From positions 1 to 6,792 of the forward strand of contig DAIEQP010000184.1 in the NCBI GenBank assembly GCA_027347805.1: DNA of 6,792 nt, read 5' to 3'. The position numbers were made by a program, and so were the translations under genes. How positions within the stretch are numbered: the first letter of the stretch is position 1; each line of letters begins with the position of its first letter. Shown piece after piece: positions 1 through 6,091 of this stretch. The notes under the pieces are model-generated. The model searched no databases and was not told where the DNA came from. It was given only the letters and a program-made list of their open reading frames with translations. The DNA is from Ignavibacteria bacterium (GTDB lineage: Bacteria > Bacteroidota > Ignavibacteria > Ignavibacteriales > Melioribacteraceae).

Positions 1-3
1 CTT

Positions 4-1188
4 TCAAAAATTAATTCCAAACCGGATAAATGCGACAAGAGAATTGTTCAACTTATTATCGGTACCGGCAGGATTAATTATATATTGAACGTCGGGCTGA
101 ATAAATAAATTTTGCACAATTTCCTTTTTAAAAAATATTTCAAAAGTCGTTTCATTTTTAATGTCGTGTGAATTAAAACCGGCATGCGCCAAAGCTATTC
201 CAAATTTGCTTTTCGCAAAAATATTCTGAAAATTAATTCCGGCTCCAAAATAGTAGTTGTGGAGATTTACATTAGCAGGGCTCACAGCCAGCTGGGCAAA
301 TACACCTAATTTCTTATTGTCCTGGAATTGCCAAATCGTTTGATCGCCAATTAAATAAAATCCGTAATTACTGCTAAACACCGATTTGTAATCATTGGTT
401 TCATTATTGAATTCATTTAAATGAGAATGATAATATCCCCCGACTTTAATTATGCAGGGAAGTTCATTAACTGAGGTTGAATAATCCATTTCGGTAAAAA
501 AAAGCAATCCATGTTCTTTATCCAACGACCAGTTTATATTGTATTCATTATGCTCGAATGCTTCCGGCATTCCATCATATAGAGCGGTTGAAATCGAAAA
601 ATTTTCTCCCAAGGAAAACTTTCCCATAATTCCCAGTGAAGTTAATGGGAAAATTGGAACGGGAACATTGTCTGAAATAACAGATGGAACGCCAAAGGAA
701 CTATTCAGGAAATCGGATGAAAATTCACTTACTACAAATTCAGTATTTAAATCCTGCAAGCCTATTTTCATTTCAATATTGTTGAATGATTGTTTAAACC
801 ATAATTCCTGAAAAAATGTATGATTACCGGCTTCAATATTTGATGCAGTTTGAAAGTCTCCAATTAGATCATTGCTGGGAGTTCCTCCGTGAGTGGATGC
901 GCCATTAATAAAAAATACGCCGCCATTCCAAAGTCCAATATTGCCTGTCTCGAATTTCAGAAATAAATGAGCAATACCAAGATATTGCGAACCCTGCTTT
1001 ATTCCCCCGCGAAGATTATTTATAAAATCGCCAACGTAACTGAATTCGTGAGTAAAAATATTTTTCACCTGAAGAACTGAATTCGAATCAATAACAGCTG
1101 AATTAATTTTGAGGTGATTAATTTCCTGCGAATAGATAATAGTGCTTATGCCTGCGATAATTAAAAATATTTTAGAGCACCTTTTCAT
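4..1188 (-). CDS. OprB-family carbohydrate-selective porin
   Basis: Complete 394-residue outer-membrane beta-barrel protein, probably a porin for passive sugar uptake. Residues 1-20 form a signal peptide (basic KR start, hydrophobic core, cut near YS|QE). The segment around 62-135 matches the OprB pattern as I know it: GIKQGSQYLG, then LFLKFETGNIGLWNGG, an NGAS..GG..SNDLIGD..T.SNIEA stretch and QELWFKQSF. Near the C-terminus QPDVQYIINPAG (364-375) is the family's usual penultimate strand, and the last residue is Phe, as expected for an outer-membrane barrel. The length is slightly short for OprB but complete. The ATG at 1188 is chosen because the signal peptide follows at once; no Shine-Dalgarno is visible, which is common in this group. 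It stands alone, 161 bp beyond the regulator gene. Substrate cannot be told from sequence. Confidence 0.78.
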   Translation of the reverse strand: MKRCSKIFLIIAGISTIIYSQEINHLKINSAVIDSNSVLQVKNIFTHEFSYVGDFINNLRGGIKQGSQYLGIAHLFLKFETGNIGLWNGGVFFINGASTHGGTPSNDLIGDFQTASNIEAGNHTFFQELWFKQSFNNIEMKIGLQDLNTEFVVSEFSSDFLNSSFGVPSVISDNVPVPIFPLTSLGIMGKFSLGENFSISTALYDGMPEAFEHNEYNINWSLDKEHGLLFFTEMDYSTSVNELPCIIKVGGYYHSHLNEFNNETNDYKSVFSSNYGFYLIGDQTIWQFQDNKKLGVFAQLAVSPANVNLHNYYFGAGINFQNIFAKSKFGIALAHAGFNSHDIKNETTFEIFFKKEIVQNLFIQPDVQYIINPAGTDNKLNNSLVAFIRFGINF

Positions 1189-1220
1189 TGCAAAAACAAA
1201 TTCCTAAAATTTTCATCCTC

Positions 1221-1249
1221 AATTTATTTTTGGAGATAAAAGTCTTCAA
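1221..1249 (-). promoter_or_regulatory. Possible sigma70-like promoter of the porin gene
   Basis: Read on the minus strand, TTGAAG (1244-1249), a 17-bp spacer and TAAATT (1221-1226) lie about 33 bp upstream of the porin ATG. Each box matches the sigma70 consensus at four of six positions. The region is AT-rich, so a chance match is possible; spacing and position are the main support. Confidence 0.3.
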
Positions 1250-1279
1250 TCGCTAAAAAGAGTGAATTTTAGTGTGCTA

Positions 1280-1297
1280 ATCCCAAGATGTAGGGAT
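1280..1297. promoter_or_regulatory. Small inverted repeat upstream of the porin gene
   Basis: ATCCC (1280-1284), eight bases, then GGGAT (1293-1297) form a perfect 5-bp dyad in the 161-bp gap between the regulator's stop and the porin's start. It sits about 30 bp upstream of the putative -35 box, where an activator could bind. It could equally be a weak hairpin in the downstream end of the regulator transcript. No poly-U run follows it in the minus direction, so I do not call it a terminator. Confidence 0.25.
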
Positions 1298-1349
1298 GAA
1301 AAAGGGCTGTTTTTGAACATAATTGAATGAATTTAATCGAGGAGAAATT

Positions 1350-1949
1350 CTAGTTTGTATAATCTTCCAGTAAAATTATTTTATTCGTGATAGCATAAAT
1401 AGTAAGACCGGATTGGCTTTTTATTCCAGTCTTCTGAGAAATATTTTTTCTGTGGCTGATAACGGTATGAATACTAATGTTGAGTGCATCCCCGATTTCT
1501 TTATTCGACATACCTTTTACAATTAGTTTTAACACATCAATTTCCCGGTCGGTTAGGTGTTCCTGCTCGGCTGCGTGAATTTCAGAGTCGGAATTTCCCA
1601 GCTTGTTAATCAATTCATTAATGAATTCCATTGAATCGGTAATTCCTATTGTTTTATCAAAGTGGGAAAGAATCTGATTATCAAAAAAAGAATATACAAG
1701 CGCAATCCAGTATGTATCGGGGTTGTTTCTTTTAATTACATTAAAATCTTTTATTTTGTTTTGTATCTGTGCAGGGTTAATAATAACCGCGTCAAGTTTT
1801 TCAATGTGCGGTAAATTTTCGATCTCGTTTAAGATGTCAATTCTATACAGTTTAAGATAGGTACCCGATTTTGAAAAAATATTAGAAAGACCTTCAAAAA
1901 TAATTGGAGAAGGTTCCAGAACGGCAATATTTATTCTACGTTTATTCAA
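1350..1949 (-). CDS. LuxR/NarL-type regulator with degenerate receiver domain
   Basis: A 199-residue DNA-binding regulator. The C-terminus (about 131-191) is a clear LuxR helix-turn-helix: LTDREIDVLKLIVKGMSNKE, then a recognition-helix segment SIHTVISHRKNI. The N-terminus (about 5-118) has the length and strand pattern of a receiver domain. However, the acidic pair after strand 1 reads LEPSP, the phospho-acceptor position reads IIN (Asn58 in place of Asp), and the late Lys is not evident. Control by ordinary Asp phosphorylation is therefore unlikely. The start is TTG at 1949: no ATG precedes the domain, and strand 1 (INIAVLEP) begins just after it. This start overlaps the hemerythrin gene by 8 nt, so the two are probably translationally coupled. 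Similar regulators beside hemerythrin-domain genes are common in Bacteroidota. Its target is unknown; the neighbouring operon is the natural guess. Confidence 0.85.
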   Translation of the reverse strand: MNKRRINIAVLEPSPIIFEGLSNIFSKSGTYLKLYRIDILNEIENLPHIEKLDAVIINPAQIQNKIKDFNVIKRNNPDTYWIALVYSFFDNQILSHFDKTIGITDSMEFINELINKLGNSDSEIHAAEQEHLTDREIDVLKLIVKGMSNKEIGDALNISIHTVISHRKNISQKTGIKSQSGLTIYAITNKIILLEDYTN

Positions 1950-2655
1950 TTAAAGATTTTTCCAATTTGCTTATTAAAGGAATAAGGATTGTTTCTTCTA
2001 TAGTTGAATGAATATTGAGATCATATTCTACTTCGAATAAACTGGTGATAATTTTTCTTCGCAAAACTCTATCGTTTTTAACGGGAATATGCTTAAGTAA
2101 TAATTCTCTCAGGTCATTCAGCTTGAATTCAATGTCCGAATGATGGTCCCGGTATTCTTTTACTGAAAATGCCGTTCCCCCGGTTTCTGTCTGCTGCTTT
2201 CCAAGTAATTTATAGAAGTATGGAAACACCACTTTGTTTTCGTAAGCAAGATGTTCTTTAACTTCTTCAAAATATTCGTCAAAAAATTTTCCAATAAGTT
2301 TTATTTCGGGCAGGCTGTTAACTTGGTAAAGCTGTTCTATATAATTCTTTATTTCAGGATATTTTTCGTTTTCGTAATAGTTGTGGGAGTTTTTAAGGTA
2401 AAGAATAATTGAGTAAATATCTTCCTTGGCAAAACTGAAGTTGCCGGCAGGAGAGAAACCATTGTATAAATTGGCGAAAGAAATAAATACATCAATGCTA
2501 ATATTGTTTTCGCTGCACAAATCAATTATAGTTTTATCGTGAAAAGGAAAATTTAATTCGAAATGCTCAAGTAAAAGCAGCAGGGAAGGATTTTCCAAAA
2601 TTATTTCCGATACTTTCATCCCCGGCAAAATATAATTTCTCTTTGTTTGATACAT
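1942..2655 (-). CDS. Hemerythrin-domain di-iron protein, RIC/ScdA/YtfE type
   Basis: A 237-residue soluble protein. Residues about 11-60 match the ScdA N-terminal (DUF542) domain: VSEIILENPSLLLLLEHFEL, then DKTIIDLC. The family's twin-Cys motif (DFCCGG) is replaced by NFPFHD, leaving only Cys47. Residues about 80-230 form a hemerythrin-like four-helix bundle. Candidate di-iron ligands are His91, His135, Glu139, His172, His216 and Glu220. Their spacing is close to that of the E. coli YtfE ligands as I recall them (84, 129, 133, 160, 204, 208), including both HxxxE motifs. Family members repair iron-sulfur clusters after nitric oxide or oxidative damage, or handle NO or O2; which applies here is inference. 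The ATG at 2655 follows AGAGAAAGAAG, a weak ribosome site. It is the first gene of a two-gene unit with the LuxR-type regulator, which overlaps its stop codon. Confidence 0.86.
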   Translation of the reverse strand: MYQTKRNYILPGMKVSEIILENPSLLLLLEHFELNFPFHDKTIIDLCSENNISIDVFISFANLYNGFSPAGNFSFAKEDIYSIILYLKNSHNYYENEKYPEIKNYIEQLYQVNSLPEIKLIGKFFDEYFEEVKEHLAYENKVVFPYFYKLLGKQQTETGGTAFSVKEYRDHHSDIEFKLNDLRELLLKHIPVKNDRVLRRKIITSLFEVEYDLNIHSTIEETILIPLISKLEKSLIE

Positions 2656-2673
2656 AACTTCTTTCTCTATTTA

Positions 2674-2704
2674 ATTATACCAAACGAACACAAGGAAAAT
2701 ACAA
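2674..2704 (-). promoter_or_regulatory. Possible promoter of the hemerythrin-regulator operon
   Basis: On the minus strand a perfect TATAAT (2674-2679) lies 18 bp upstream of the hemerythrin ATG. TTGTAT (2699-2704) lies 19 bp further upstream and could be the -35 box, though the spacer is slightly long. The TTGTAT is part of a 14-bp sequence (2695-2708) that is repeated upstream of the TonB receptor gene. The position in an 80-bp gap between two same-strand genes supports a separate promoter for this operon. Confidence 0.4.
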
Positions 2705-2735
2705 AATAATAATGATCAAAAATTTCAATAGAATA

Positions 2736-4553
2736 TTATATTGATCCTGAAAGCGAAACGCCAAAACGCATTGTAGCTCCAGGCATCGGATATCCATCAA
2801 TTATTTCATACTGTTTGTTCAGCAGGTTTTCCCCTTTCAGATAAATAGTAAATTGTTTTTGAATCTTGTACCAGATTGCCCCGTTTATTAATGTGTAATT
2901 CTGCTTTTTCTCTTTTGTTGAAGGAGTTGAAACGGCTGTTAAAAGATTCGAAATGTTTTTGATATTAACATTTAGCAGGAGAGAAGAAATACTGTAATTG
3001 CATTCAAAAAAAGCCTGCCCCCCGGGTGCACCAACTACCTGTGTTTCCATGTTTGTAAAACTGTAATTGCCATTCACTGAAAAATTAGAAGAGATTAAAT
3101 ACCTTGCCTGTAATTCAAATCCTTTGTTTTTAAGAGTGCTGATATTTTGGTTTTTGTTATTCGGAAAACTTCCTGTCATCACAATTAAATCACTTCCTTC
3201 AATTATAAAACCATTTAAACCAATCTCCATTTGTTCGGACATTAGTTTTTGTTTTATTCCAAATTCATAACTCCACATTTCTTCCGGTTTTAGATTAGTA
3301 TTTGCTCCAAACAGAAATAATTCGCCTATTGTCGGGCTGCGAAAACCCTTTGATGCAGAAAGGCTTAAGATAGTTGTGTTAAACAAGTCATACTGAAAAG
3401 TAATTTGGGGAATTAGCTGCGTTCCATAAACCGAATGATTTGCTAATCTAACACCGCCATTGAATGAAAAATTATCTGTTAAATATTGATTGAATGTAAC
3501 GAATGCTGCTGATTCGGTTACAGTTGTGTCTATCATCGGGGATTTGTTTCTGGCTGAGCCGCCGTAATTTTTTAATTCGATTCCAATTGTAGTTATGTTT
3601 TTGTCGAATAAACTGAGTCCTTGATAAATTGAAGAACCAAAGAGCTGATCATTCGAGTGAAAGCCATCATACAAATCATGAACGCCATTATTAAAAAAGA
3701 TGATTGCAGAACCTTCGGTCTTTTCATTTTTATTATGAATCGATATTGATGTGTTGGTTCGGGTTGCTTTTGTCCAGACCGAATTGTTGCTGTATGGTTT
3801 ATCGATGGTTCCCGGGTTGTATGCTTTTGTTGAGTTTATGTAACCATTAAAACTAAGTGACCAAACAGGGTTCAAATAATATGATGCATTCAACATACCA
3901 GTTGATGAATTAAATGATGCTGAGGGTCTTGAATTATCAGAGTAATCATTACTTAAAGAAACATTTGCATCAATCTTATCTGTTTTGATTCCTGCAGACC
4001 CGCTTAAACTTCTGCTGTTGTATGTGCCGAGGTTAAAATTGCCCGAATATGAAAATCCTTTATCGTGATTTTTTTTTGTTGTAATATTTATTACTCCGCT
4101 CATTGCGTTTGATCCATATAGAACCGAAGCAGGTCCCCTTACAACATCAACGGCTTCAATCTGAGATGAATAATAATTATCGGCTACCGGGTGCCCAAAA
4201 ATTCCTGCAAATTCAGGACGGCCATCGACAACAATTAGCACTTCCTGAATTCCGGTGATACCGCGAATTGAAATTTTGCCGGCGGGATTCGAAATTCCAA
4301 ATCCTCCGAAATCTCTTTCTGAAATAAATAGTCCGGGAATTCTTCCGCTTAGCGAACCGAGCAAAGAAGATTTATCACTTTGGTTTAATTCGTTCTGTGT
4401 TACAGTTGTATAAGATAATGTTAGTGTTCTTAAGCTTTGTTCATATTTCGAAGCAGAAATTGTAATTGGCTTTAATTCAAAAACTTTTAAAGAATCATCC
4501 TGAGCAAATAAAAATCCACACGAAACCATAAGCAGTACAAACAATTTTTTCAT
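2736..4553 (-). CDS. TonB-dependent outer-membrane receptor
   Basis: A 605-residue outer-membrane active-transport channel. Residues 1-18 are a signal peptide (MKKLFVLLMVSCGFLFAQ). A TonB-box-like stretch KVFELKPITISA follows at 23-34. The plug domain (about 40-160) shows RIPGLFI, ISIRGITGIQEVLIVVDGRP and VVRGPASVLYGSNAMSGVIN. The rest is a 22-strand-type barrel ending in YEIIDGYPMPGATMRFGVSL, close to the usual YP.PGR signature but with Ala-Thr for Arg and a terminal Ile instead of an aromatic residue. The length is near that of BtuB-type receptors. I chose the ATG at 4553 because AAAGGG lies just upstream and the signal peptide starts there; an in-frame ATG at 4568 would add MKGIL and has no ribosome site. 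Substrate is unknown: the divergent ECF S gene hints at a vitamin- or base-like ligand, while the hemerythrin neighbour would allow an iron or cobalamin ligand. Confidence 0.92.
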   Translation of the reverse strand: MKKLFVLLMVSCGFLFAQDDSLKVFELKPITISASKYEQSLRTLTLSYTTVTQNELNQSDKSSLLGSLSGRIPGLFISERDFGGFGISNPAGKISIRGITGIQEVLIVVDGRPEFAGIFGHPVADNYYSSQIEAVDVVRGPASVLYGSNAMSGVINITTKKNHDKGFSYSGNFNLGTYNSRSLSGSAGIKTDKIDANVSLSNDYSDNSRPSASFNSSTGMLNASYYLNPVWSLSFNGYINSTKAYNPGTIDKPYSNNSVWTKATRTNTSISIHNKNEKTEGSAIIFFNNGVHDLYDGFHSNDQLFGSSIYQGLSLFDKNITTIGIELKNYGGSARNKSPMIDTTVTESAAFVTFNQYLTDNFSFNGGVRLANHSVYGTQLIPQITFQYDLFNTTILSLSASKGFRSPTIGELFLFGANTNLKPEEMWSYEFGIKQKLMSEQMEIGLNGFIIEGSDLIVMTGSFPNNKNQNISTLKNKGFELQARYLISSNFSVNGNYSFTNMETQVVGAPGGQAFFECNYSISSLLLNVNIKNISNLLTAVSTPSTKEKKQNYTLINGAIWYKIQKQFTIYLKGENLLNKQYEIIDGYPMPGATMRFGVSLSGSI

Positions 4554-4568
4554 CAAAATCCCTTTCAT

Positions 4569-4610
4569 TTATTCTGTTTTTTGGGGGGTGAAAATACAAA
4601 ATAGTTGTAT
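4569..4610 (-). promoter_or_regulatory. Possible promoter of the TonB receptor gene
   Basis: The minus strand carries TTGTAT (4593-4598, inside the repeated 14-bp sequence), a 19-bp spacer and a poor -10-like GAATAA (4569-4574). The spacing copies that of the hemerythrin promoter candidate, and the distance to the start codon is similar (15 against 18 bp). The spacer holds a C6 run next to an A6 run. If the promoter is real, transcription would begin near the ATG at 4568, which would favour the ATG at 4553 as the start. The -10 box is weak, so this is tentative. Confidence 0.22.
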
Positions 4611-4611
4611 T
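4593..4611. promoter_or_regulatory. Perfect 7-bp inverted repeat, candidate operator
   Basis: AATACAA (4593-4599), five bases, then TTGTATT (4605-4611) form a perfect 19-bp dyad in the divergent gap between the TonB receptor gene and the ECF S gene. It is 40-58 bp upstream of the receptor start, so a dimeric repressor or activator bound there could control the receptor. It is about 195 bp from the ECF S start. The same sequence could form an RNA hairpin only if transcription starts upstream of it. No matching regulator is identified. Confidence 0.4.
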
Positions 4612-4793
4612 AATAATTAAGGAGAATATTTATCCTTTTGAGACTTCTTGTTAAAATTAAATCGGGATAATTTCTTAATGTAAGATTACTTTGAAATATT
4701 TTTTTAAGTTTACGAAGCATTTTGCTGTAAATAGCTTAAACATATCATGAATTGATTATAAGCAACGATTAAAATTAATTTTTCACAGAAGAG

Positions 4794-4800
4794 AAAGGAA
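4794..4800 (+). promoter_or_regulatory. Ribosome binding site of the ECF S gene
   Basis: AAAGGAA lies about five bases before the ATG at 4806. It fixes this start and is one of the few clear Shine-Dalgarno sequences in the window. The rest of the 237-bp gap upstream shows no riboswitch that I can recognise: there is no cobalamin box, THI box or preQ1 motif. Confidence 0.6.
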
Positions 4801-4805
4801 TAATT

Positions 4806-5333
4806 ATGACAGGTGTAACATCTTTATCATTGTCCGCTATAACTAAAAAAGTTCAGATAAAAGAAACAATCTTAATGCTTTCGTTTGCGGTTTTATTTCC
4901 GTTTTTGGTTCACTTACTACCATCGGTTGGTAATGTTCCGATGGGTGCAATTTTACTGCCCGCTTTTATTGCGCCCTTTATTGCAAATTATTTTTTCAAA
5001 ATGCATGTTGGTCTTTTTACAGCAATTGTTGGACCGACATTAAACTTTATTTTAACTGGTAGTCCGAAATTAGAATATCTTGCATTATATACGACAGAAC
5101 TAGTGGTTTTCACACTTTTGTCTTTATTGTTTTTGAAACAGGGAAAATTAAAAATGTTTAGTGCGCCGGTTGCATTTATTTTAGCTAAAGTTTTCTCAAC
5201 AGGTTTAGCATTATTTCCATTCCTAGCCGGTTATGTTGGTGTTAATTCGTTTCTTTCTATGATATATGCATTGCCGGGAATATTATTGCTGTTTGTGTTA
5301 AATGTTTCACTGTTAAAGATGAATAAAAACTGA
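4806..5333 (+). CDS. ECF-transporter substrate-binding (S) component
   Basis: A 175-residue integral inner-membrane protein with about five to six hydrophobic segments (roughly 20-40, 47-63, 67-84, 93-110, 118-142, 150-171). The core MGAILLPAFIAPFIANYFF, followed by HVGLFTAIVGPTLNFILTGSP and a Glu in the next helix (TTELVVF), matches the pattern of ECF S components (G..L.P.h.P, G...G...P...F.LTG.P, E..v). S components bind a vitamin or similar small molecule and dock on a shared EcfA-EcfA'-EcfT energising module. None of those genes is in the window, so a group II arrangement with the module elsewhere is implied. Its stop overlaps the start of the phosphoribosyltransferase gene by 1 nt (TGATG), indicating coupled expression and a shared pathway. 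Substrate unknown; a salvageable base is the inference. Confidence 0.8.
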   Translation: MTGVTSLSLSAITKKVQIKETILMLSFAVLFPFLVHLLPSVGNVPMGAILLPAFIAPFIANYFFKMHVGLFTAIVGPTLNFILTGSPKLEYLALYTTELVVFTLLSLLFLKQGKLKMFSAPVAFILAKVFSTGLALFPFLAGYVGVNSFLSMIYALPGILLLFVLNVSLLKMNKN

Positions 5334-5740
5334 TGAAAATTTTAACATTCGGGCAGATTAGCGAAAGATTAAATTCGTTCAATCTGCCCAATGCAGATGT
5401 TGTAGTTGGAATAGCTGAAGGAGGATTAGTCCCAGCAAGTCTAGTAGCATTTAAAATTGGAGCCGAACTTAAAACAATTAAAATCAATTACAGGGACGAA
5501 ACAAATACGCCTATCCGAACCGAACCCGCCCTTCTTTCAGATTCGCTGGAATTCAAGAGTAAAAAAATTTTATTGATTGATGATGTTTCGGTAACTGGGA
5601 AAACACTAGACAAAGCAAAAGAATTGTTCCCCGGAAATGAAATCATTACACTTACATTCAAAGGTAAAGCTGATTATGTTCTCTTTCCCGAGATAAATGA
5701 ATGTGTTAGCTGGCCGTGGAAATATAAATCTGTTCAGTGA
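5333..5740 (+). CDS. Type I phosphoribosyltransferase, purine-salvage-like
   Basis: A 135-residue cytoplasmic enzyme expected to join a nitrogenous base to PRPP, releasing pyrophosphate. The PRPP-binding motif ILLIDDVSVTGKT (79-91, acidic pair Asp83-Asp84) is clear. GIAEGGLVPASL (26-37) is the pyrophosphate loop and resembles the SRGGLVP loop of E. coli Gpt, with Glu in place of Arg. The flexible-loop region is near 51-60. The tail VSWPWK (125-130) recalls the PW near the C-terminus of xanthine/guanine-type enzymes. The protein is short for the family, and the hood that decides base specificity is small, so the base cannot be named; hypoxanthine, guanine, xanthine or an unusual base are all possible. 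The start overlaps the ECF S stop and lacks its own ribosome site, suggesting translational coupling. The pairing suggests that the base imported by the S component is trapped as a nucleotide. Confidence 0.82.
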   Translation: MKILTFGQISERLNSFNLPNADVVVGIAEGGLVPASLVAFKIGAELKTIKINYRDETNTPIRTEPALLSDSLEFKSKKILLIDDVSVTGKTLDKAKELFPGNEIITLTFKGKADYVLFPEINECVSWPWKYKSVQ

Positions 5741-5808
5741 GAAATGATAGAAGTTGATTAAACGTTTTTCCTCATACCAATTATTTTTTAAAAAGTTAAT
5801 TTTACATC

Positions 5809-6048
5809 ATGGCAGAACAAGAAAACAATCCGCTGCATGGTAAGACCCTCGAAATGATTCTTGATTATCTTATTGCTAATTATTCCTGGAATGAATTATA
5901 CTATCATGTGAGGATAAACTGTTTTCTCAATAATCCAAGCAAACAATCCTGTCTGAAATTTTTACGCAAAACTCCATGGGCAAGAAAAAAAGTTGAAGAG
6001 CTCTATCTTTTTACACTTGATGAAAAACAAAACATTCAGGGGGATTAA
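5809..6048 (+). CDS. VF530-family (DUF2132) small DNA-binding protein
   Basis: A 79-residue cytoplasmic protein covering the whole VF530 domain. Family hallmarks are visible in order: NNPLHGKTLEMILDYLI (6-22), YSWNELYYHVRINCFLNNPS (25-44), and SCLKFLRKTPWARKKVEELY (47-66). The name comes from a Vibrio fischeri protein of known structure that was proposed to bind DNA; its cellular role is not established. The ATG at 5809 starts just before the domain and no ribosome site is visible. It lies 68 bp after the phosphoribosyltransferase gene, so it may have its own promoter or be read through. It converges on the small membrane protein gene downstream. I see no functional link to the salvage genes. 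Confidence 0.9.
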   Translation: MAEQENNPLHGKTLEMILDYLIANYSWNELYYHVRINCFLNNPSKQSCLKFLRKTPWARKKVEELYLFTLDEKQNIQGD

Positions 6049-6055
6049 ACATTTA

Positions 6056-6088
6056 TATGCCGTCTCGATTATTTTTTTGAGGGGCATA
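6056..6088. terminator. Hairpin between convergent genes, possible two-way terminator
   Basis: TATGCC (6056-6061) pairs with GGCATA (6083-6088). A further CTC/GAG pairing (6064-6066 with 6079-6081) continues the stem after a one-base bulge. The hairpin fills most of the 43-bp gap between two convergent genes, where a shared terminator is expected. Neither side has a strong U-run; the flanks are only AT-rich, so strength is uncertain. Confidence 0.45.
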
Positions 6089-6091
6089 AAA

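Noticed and set aside
539..811. Plus-strand open frame of 90 codons
   Set aside because: It lies wholly antisense to the well-supported porin gene, has no family resemblance and no ribosome site; a shadow frame.
2711..2720. FNR-like site near TGATCA upstream of the hemerythrin gene
   Set aside because: Only one TTGAT half is present, and the TGATCA core does not give the TTGAT-N4-ATCAA spacing.
3067..3270. Plus-strand open frame of 67 codons
   Set aside because: Antisense to the TonB receptor barrel, whose protein motifs continue through it; no independent support.
4536..4553. Receptor signal peptide read as a lipoprotein signal (VSC)
   Set aside because: The Cys is followed by further hydrophobic residues and a normal FAQ|DD cleavage site; -3 is Met. 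Type I cleavage fits better.
4569..4805. Possible riboswitch (cobalamin, thiamin or preQ1) in the divergent gap
   Set aside because: A TonB receptor next to an ECF S gene made this worth a look, but no cobalamin box (GCCACTG-like), THI-box CTGAGA or preQ1-type motif is present on either strand.
5257..5487. Minus-strand open frame of 76 codons
   Set aside because: Antisense across the ECF S/PRTase junction, where both plus-strand proteins have clear motifs.
5741..5808. Terminator after the PRTase gene
   Set aside because: Only a T6/A5 self-complementary run with AT flanks (around 5783-5795); no GC stem, so not called.
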